Source: Mesorhizobium sp. M2D.F.Ca.ET.226.01.1.1 | GTDB lineage: Bacteria; Pseudomonadota; Alphaproteobacteria; Rhizobiales; Rhizobiaceae | Assembly: GCF_004022705.2 (NCBI RefSeq) | Contig: NZ_RZOY02000012.1 | Coordinates: 59,109 to 123,108 of the forward strand | Direction: 5' to 3' | DNA: 64,000 nucleotides | Shown here: piece by piece, positions 60,877 to 64,000 of the stretch | How the letters are laid out: each line of letters starts with the position of its first letter | Numbering within the stretch: position 1 is the stretch's first letter | Notes under the pieces: generated by a model | The model's database searches: none | Seen by the model: the letters and a program-made list of their open reading frames with translations, nothing else | Told to the model about the DNA's origin: nothing | Position numbers and translations under genes: made by a program

Positions 60877-63800
60877 CTAAATCGTGGCCGTGTGCTGCAC
60901 ATGGTTCGAGTCGTCGTAGAGAATGTTGATCGTTCCGGCGGCAGGCGTGTTCGTCAGTTGCGCCACGTCCACGAAATTGGCGCCGCCGGTCGTGCCGTTG
61001 GTGTCGACGCTCAGCGTGCCGTTGTTGTAGTGCACGTAGTCGGTGATGTTGCCTCCGGCCGCCGTCTCGAACAGCGCGGTCAGGTCGATCTTGTCGCCTT
61101 GACCGCCCGCGCCGCTATAGTCGCTAATCAGGTCCTTGATATCGAGGTGGTCGAGCTTGAACGTGTCGGCGCCCGAGCCGCCAGTGAGCGTGTCCTGGCC
61201 CGAACCGCCGATCAACAGATCGTTGCCGGCACCACCGATCAGTGTGTCGTTGCCGCCTCCACCGGAAAGGGTGCTGCCGGTGTTGTTGGCTGTCAGGGTG
61301 TCGGCGAAGTTCGAACCGATTGCGTTCTCGAACCCGCTGATCGTGTCGCCAAGCGCGCCCGCTCCGCCGACTAGCTGTGTCAGCAGGTTGACGGTGACTC
61401 CGGCGGTTGCGTTGCTGTAGTCGACGGTGTCGTTGAGCCCGGTGCCGCCATGGAGCGTATCGGCTCCCGAGCTTGCGGCAAGGACTTCTCCGGTCGTGTC
61501 GAGACCCGTCAATTGATAGCCGCTGCCGGAATGCGTTCCGGCCAGAGCCACTGACAGATTGTCGGTGCTGGTGACGCTGTCCCCGTCGTGATCGGTGATA
61601 CCGAGCGCGAAGTTGAGCGTTGTATCGCTGACGATGGTCTGCGAGTTGTAGGTCAGCGACAACAGCACGACCTTCGGGTCGTCGCCGCCGGCGCTGGCAA
61701 TGTTCTTGACGTCTACTTCGCTGAAGTTGAAGAACGCACCGCTGTTTGACCCGTTGGTGCCCCAGTGTGCGGCGTCGACGATCAACGGCGTGCCGTCGGT
61801 CTGGGTAACATTCCAGGTCGCTGATGTCGTGTGCGTCGCATCCCAGATGGTCACCTGGAAATGCTCGGACGTGTCGTTGCCGCCCTTGCCGATGCCGACC
61901 GTGACAGCGCTTTGCGTGAGACCAAATTTGAAGGTGAGGGTCTCATTGGTCTCCAGATTGCCATTGTCGATGCCCATGCCGTTGGCGTTCTTGAACACCT
62001 TGTGCGCGGTGGGGTCGGTATTGCCGGAGTTGAAGCCGTCGATGATCACGTCGTAGCCGCTGGCCGGAACCGGATCGGTGCCAAAGCTGGCCGAGCCGGA
62101 GGCGATCTTTACGTAGCTGCCGTTGCCGTTCGGGATCCCCGAGACGACGTCGAAGACGGAAGTCGACTGCAGGCTGTTCGTCACCAGGTGGAAGTCGTAG
62201 TTGCCGTCCGCCCCGGCGGCGAGCGTGAAGTACTCGTTGGTACCCGTGGCGCCCTGCGCATCGGCAAGCGTCGTATAGGCGGTCATCTGCGATGTATGCG
62301 TCGCCGCGTCGTAATGGGCGTATTCGTAGAATGTGTAGAGGGTTGTGGCTCCGCTCTTCACATCGACCTGCGTCACCGCATCGCCATTGACGTTCGTGCC
62401 TTGGCTGGTCTGCGTGTACGTCAGTCCGCTGGGCGCGGTCCCCATCGCCAGGCTGATCGCAGACGTCGCGCTTGGGCCGTCTGCGCCGAAGGACGGCGTC
62501 CAGGTGCCGTGAACGTCGGTATTGTTGACGTTCGGCATGATTGCGTCCTGGATGTTGCTGATCGTCGGCGTGTCGTCATTCACATTGATTGCCAGCGACC
62601 CGGTGGCAGTGTCGCCGTCGCCATCGGTGGTGACATAGTTGACCGTGAAGGAGACGTTGTTCTCGTTCAGCCCCGCGGGATGGTCGATCGCGTGCAACTG
62701 CGTGACGGTGTAGTTGCCCGAGCTTGTATCGGCGAGTTGGATCAACAACACTGCGGTGGCGCCCTGGCTGATGGTCAGAGTCTGCCCGCCGTTGCTCACG
62801 GCTGCAGTGAAACCGGCCGGCAGCACGATGCCGGTAGCGGTCAGCAGCGTCGAGCCGGCGCCGTCGGCGCCGTAGCTGTGGGCCAGCGTGCCGGCTGTGT
62901 TGGCGGTGTCGGGATTGACATCGCCGGTGCCGCCTGGATTGCCGCCGGCGAGTGCGTCGTCATCGAGCTGGACGGCGCTGTTGGCGGAGACGGAGGGGCC
63001 GTCATCGAGGAAGGTGACCGCACCGCCGACATCGATGGCGCCGGTCGAGGCGGTGTCGCCATCGGCATCCGTCACCGTCGCCGTCACGGCGATCTTGCCC
63101 GCCAGGTTCAGTGCGTCATTGTAGGCGGCGGCCGTCGAGCCATCGACCAGATGTTCAAGCGCGACGTTCTGCACCACCGTCATCTTGCCGTCCGCGGCGA
63201 CCGACACGGTGAAGGCGGTGTGGGTGCCGCCGGCATCCGTGTACTGGCCCTGCACCGTGGCGCCGACCTGGACCAGCGTGATGGCATGGTCGCCCTGTGC
63301 CGTCGCCAGCCCCGAGGCCGCGTTGGTCACCGACAGCGCATAGGTCGTCGTGCCGGCGCCGTCGGCGCCGTAGTTGGAGGTCAGCGTCACGATCGCCGCA
63401 GCGCTCGTGGCCGTCATGATCGCCGGGTTCAGCACGCCGTCCGTCGTCGGACCGTTGTTGGTCTCGTCGAGCGTCACCGAGCTGCCGACCACCGCATTGC
63501 TGATCGAGGGGCCGTCATCGAGGAAGGTGACCGCACCGCCGACATCGATGGCGCCGGTCGAGGCGGTGTCGCCATCGGCATCCGTCACCGTCGCCGTCAC
63601 GGCGATCTTGCCCGCCAGGTTCAGTGCGTCATTGTAGGCGGCGGCCGTCGAGCCATCGACCAGATGTTCAAGCGCGACGTTCTGCACCACCGTCATCTTG
63701 CCGTCCGCGGCGACCGACACGGTGAAGGCGGTGTGGGTGCCGCCGGCATCCGTGTACTGGCCCTGCACCGTGGCGCCGACCTGGACCAGCGTGATGGCAT

Positions 63801-64000
63801 GGTCGCCCTGTGCCGTCGCCAGCCCCGAGGCCGCGTTGGTCACCGACAGCGCATAGGTCGTCGTGCCGGCGCCGTCGGCGCCGTAGTTGGAGGTCAGCGT
63901 CACGATCGCCGCAGCGCTCGTGGCCGTCATGATCGCCGGGTTCAGCACGCCGTCCGTCGTCGGACCGTTGTTGGTCTCGTCGAGCGTCACCGAGCTGCCG
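60877..64000 (-). CDS. Large RTX/VCBS-type repeat protein (5' end outside window)
   Basis: At least 1037 residues are visible. VCBS-like or DUF5801-type beta-sandwich repeats (VTFLDDGPS, DADGDTASTGAI, LSVTNAASGL, TLDETNNGP) form the N-terminal part seen here. A C-terminal calcium-binding RTX block (GGGGNDTLIGGAGND, GGSGQDTLTGGSGAD) and a type I secretion-like C-terminus follow. No catalytic domain lies in the visible part. Such proteins are exported by type I secretion and act as adhesins or surface-layer proteins. The start lies to the right of the window. Confidence 0.85.
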   Translation of the reverse strand, partial: GSSVTLDETNNGPTTDGVLNPAIMTATSAAAIVTLTSNYGADGAGTTTYALSVTNAASGLATAQGDHAITLVQVGATVQGQYTDAGGTHTAFTVSVAADGKMTVVQNVALEHLVDGSTAAAYNDALNLAGKIAVTATVTDADGDTASTGAIDVGGAVTFLDDGPSISNAVVGSSVTLDETNNGPTTDGVLNPAIMTATSAAAIVTLTSNYGADGAGTTTYALSVTNAASGLATAQGDHAITLVQVGATVQGQYTDAGGTHTAFTVSVAADGKMTVVQNVALEHLVDGSTAAAYNDALNLAGKIAVTATVTDADGDTASTGAIDVGGAVTFLDDGPSVSANSAVQLDDDALAGGNPGGTGDVNPDTANTAGTLAHSYGADGAGSTLLTATGIVLPAGFTAAVSNGGQTLTISQGATAVLLIQLADTSSGNYTVTQLHAIDHPAGLNENNVSFTVNYVTTDGDGDTATGSLAINVNDDTPTISNIQDAIMPNVNNTDVHGTWTPSFGADGPSATSAISLAMGTAPSGLTYTQTSQGTNVNGDAVTQVDVKSGATTLYTFYEYAHYDAATHTSQMTAYTTLADAQGATGTNEYFTLAAGADGNYDFHLVTNSLQSTSVFDVVSGIPNGNGSYVKIASGSASFGTDPVPASGYDVIIDGFNSGNTDPTAHKVFKNANGMGIDNGNLETNETLTFKFGLTQSAVTVGIGKGGNDTSEHFQVTIWDATHTTSATWNVTQTDGTPLIVDAAHWGTNGSNSGAFFNFSEVDVKNIASAGGDDPKVVLLSLTYNSQTIVSDTTLNFALGITDHDGDSVTSTDNLSVALAGTHSGSGYQLTGLDTTGEVLAASSGADTLHGGTGLNDTVDYSNATAGVTVNLLTQLVGGAGALGDTISGFENAIGSNFADTLTANNTGSTLSGGGGNDTLIGGAGNDLLIGGSGQDTLTGGSGADTFKLDHLDIKDLISDYSGAGGQGDKIDLTALFETAAGGNITDYVHYNNGTLSVDTNGTTGGANFVDVAQLTNTPAAGTINILYDDSNHVQHTATI
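62998..64000 (-). repeat. 513-bp tandem repeat inside the RTX-like gene
   Basis: The unit at 62998-63510 is followed by a second copy at 63511-64000, which is cut by the window edge after 490 bases. I see no difference between them over those 490 bases. The unit encodes 171 residues, one complete VCBS-like domain. Perfect identity indicates recent duplication or gene conversion; more copies may lie beyond the edge. Confidence 0.9.

Overview
The window reads as chromosomal DNA of a Mesorhizobium-like alphaproteobacterium (Hyphomicrobiales). The evidence is the gene order infA / low-molecular-weight phosphatase / UPF0262 / hisD / DUF2948 / murA, the GC-rich codon use, the rhizobial palindromic intergenic repeats at 753-858, and a Caulobacter-type Flp/Tad pilus locus with a CtrA-type box. 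This assignment comes from gene content, not from a database search.

Layout. 1-5057 is housekeeping DNA, all on the minus strand. At 5058-5132 lies tRNA-Thr(GGT), whose 3' end is an integration site. A 28-bp copy of that 3' end recurs exactly at 22823-22850, bounding a 17.7-kb island (5107-22850). A third copy with 26/28 matches at 42716-42743 suggests a second, older insertion (22851-42743) stacked on the same tRNA. The backbone resumes with tRNA-Cys(GCA) at 42810-42884 and continues to the right edge.

Island 1 (5107-22850) holds a tyrosine integrase directly inside attL, with candidate arm-type sites at both ends. It carries two HEPN/Abi-like genes, a micro-operon with a frameshifted DUF982 gene, YodC and DUF6953, and a small serine recombinase. 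A restriction-like cluster follows: Vsr and a C5 cytosine methyltransferase on the plus strand, convergent with BglII-like nuclease, ParB-like protein, SNF2 helicase and DUF3883 nuclease on the minus strand. The right part has a stand-alone single-subunit polymerase-like protein, a zinc-finger-like protein, and a ParA-type ATPase with an N-terminal DNA-binding domain behind a 13-bp-arm palindrome. Integration, possible self-replication or priming, partition and defence are therefore all represented.

Region 2 (22851-42743) is metabolic and stress-related. It has a bufferin-type copper RiPP cluster (bufA DUF2282, bufB MNIO, bufC DUF2063, DoxX, flavodoxin-fold oxidoreductase), a patatin homologue without its catalytic motif, and two paralogous small secreted proteins. 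It also has four LysR regulators, a secreted cupin, a secreted DUF302 protein, two MFS transporters and two peroxiredoxin-like proteins. A plus-strand run encodes 3-hydroxybutyrate dehydrogenase, an intact patatin, a type II NADH dehydrogenase and a pyridine nucleotide-disulfide oxidoreductase.

Backbone 42810-64000 has a degenerate GGDEF protein, an SNase-like protein and a membrane protein, followed by a complete divergent Tad locus. Its left arm runs pilins-cpaB-cpaC-lipoprotein-TadG-TadE-TadE-cpaE-L,D-transpeptidase-coiled coil; its right arm runs cpaF-tadB-tadC-tadD-cpaA. A periplasmic binding-protein-like lipoprotein and a small secreted protein come next. The window ends inside a large RTX/VCBS-type repeat protein with a 513-bp tandem repeat that is identical over all visible bases.
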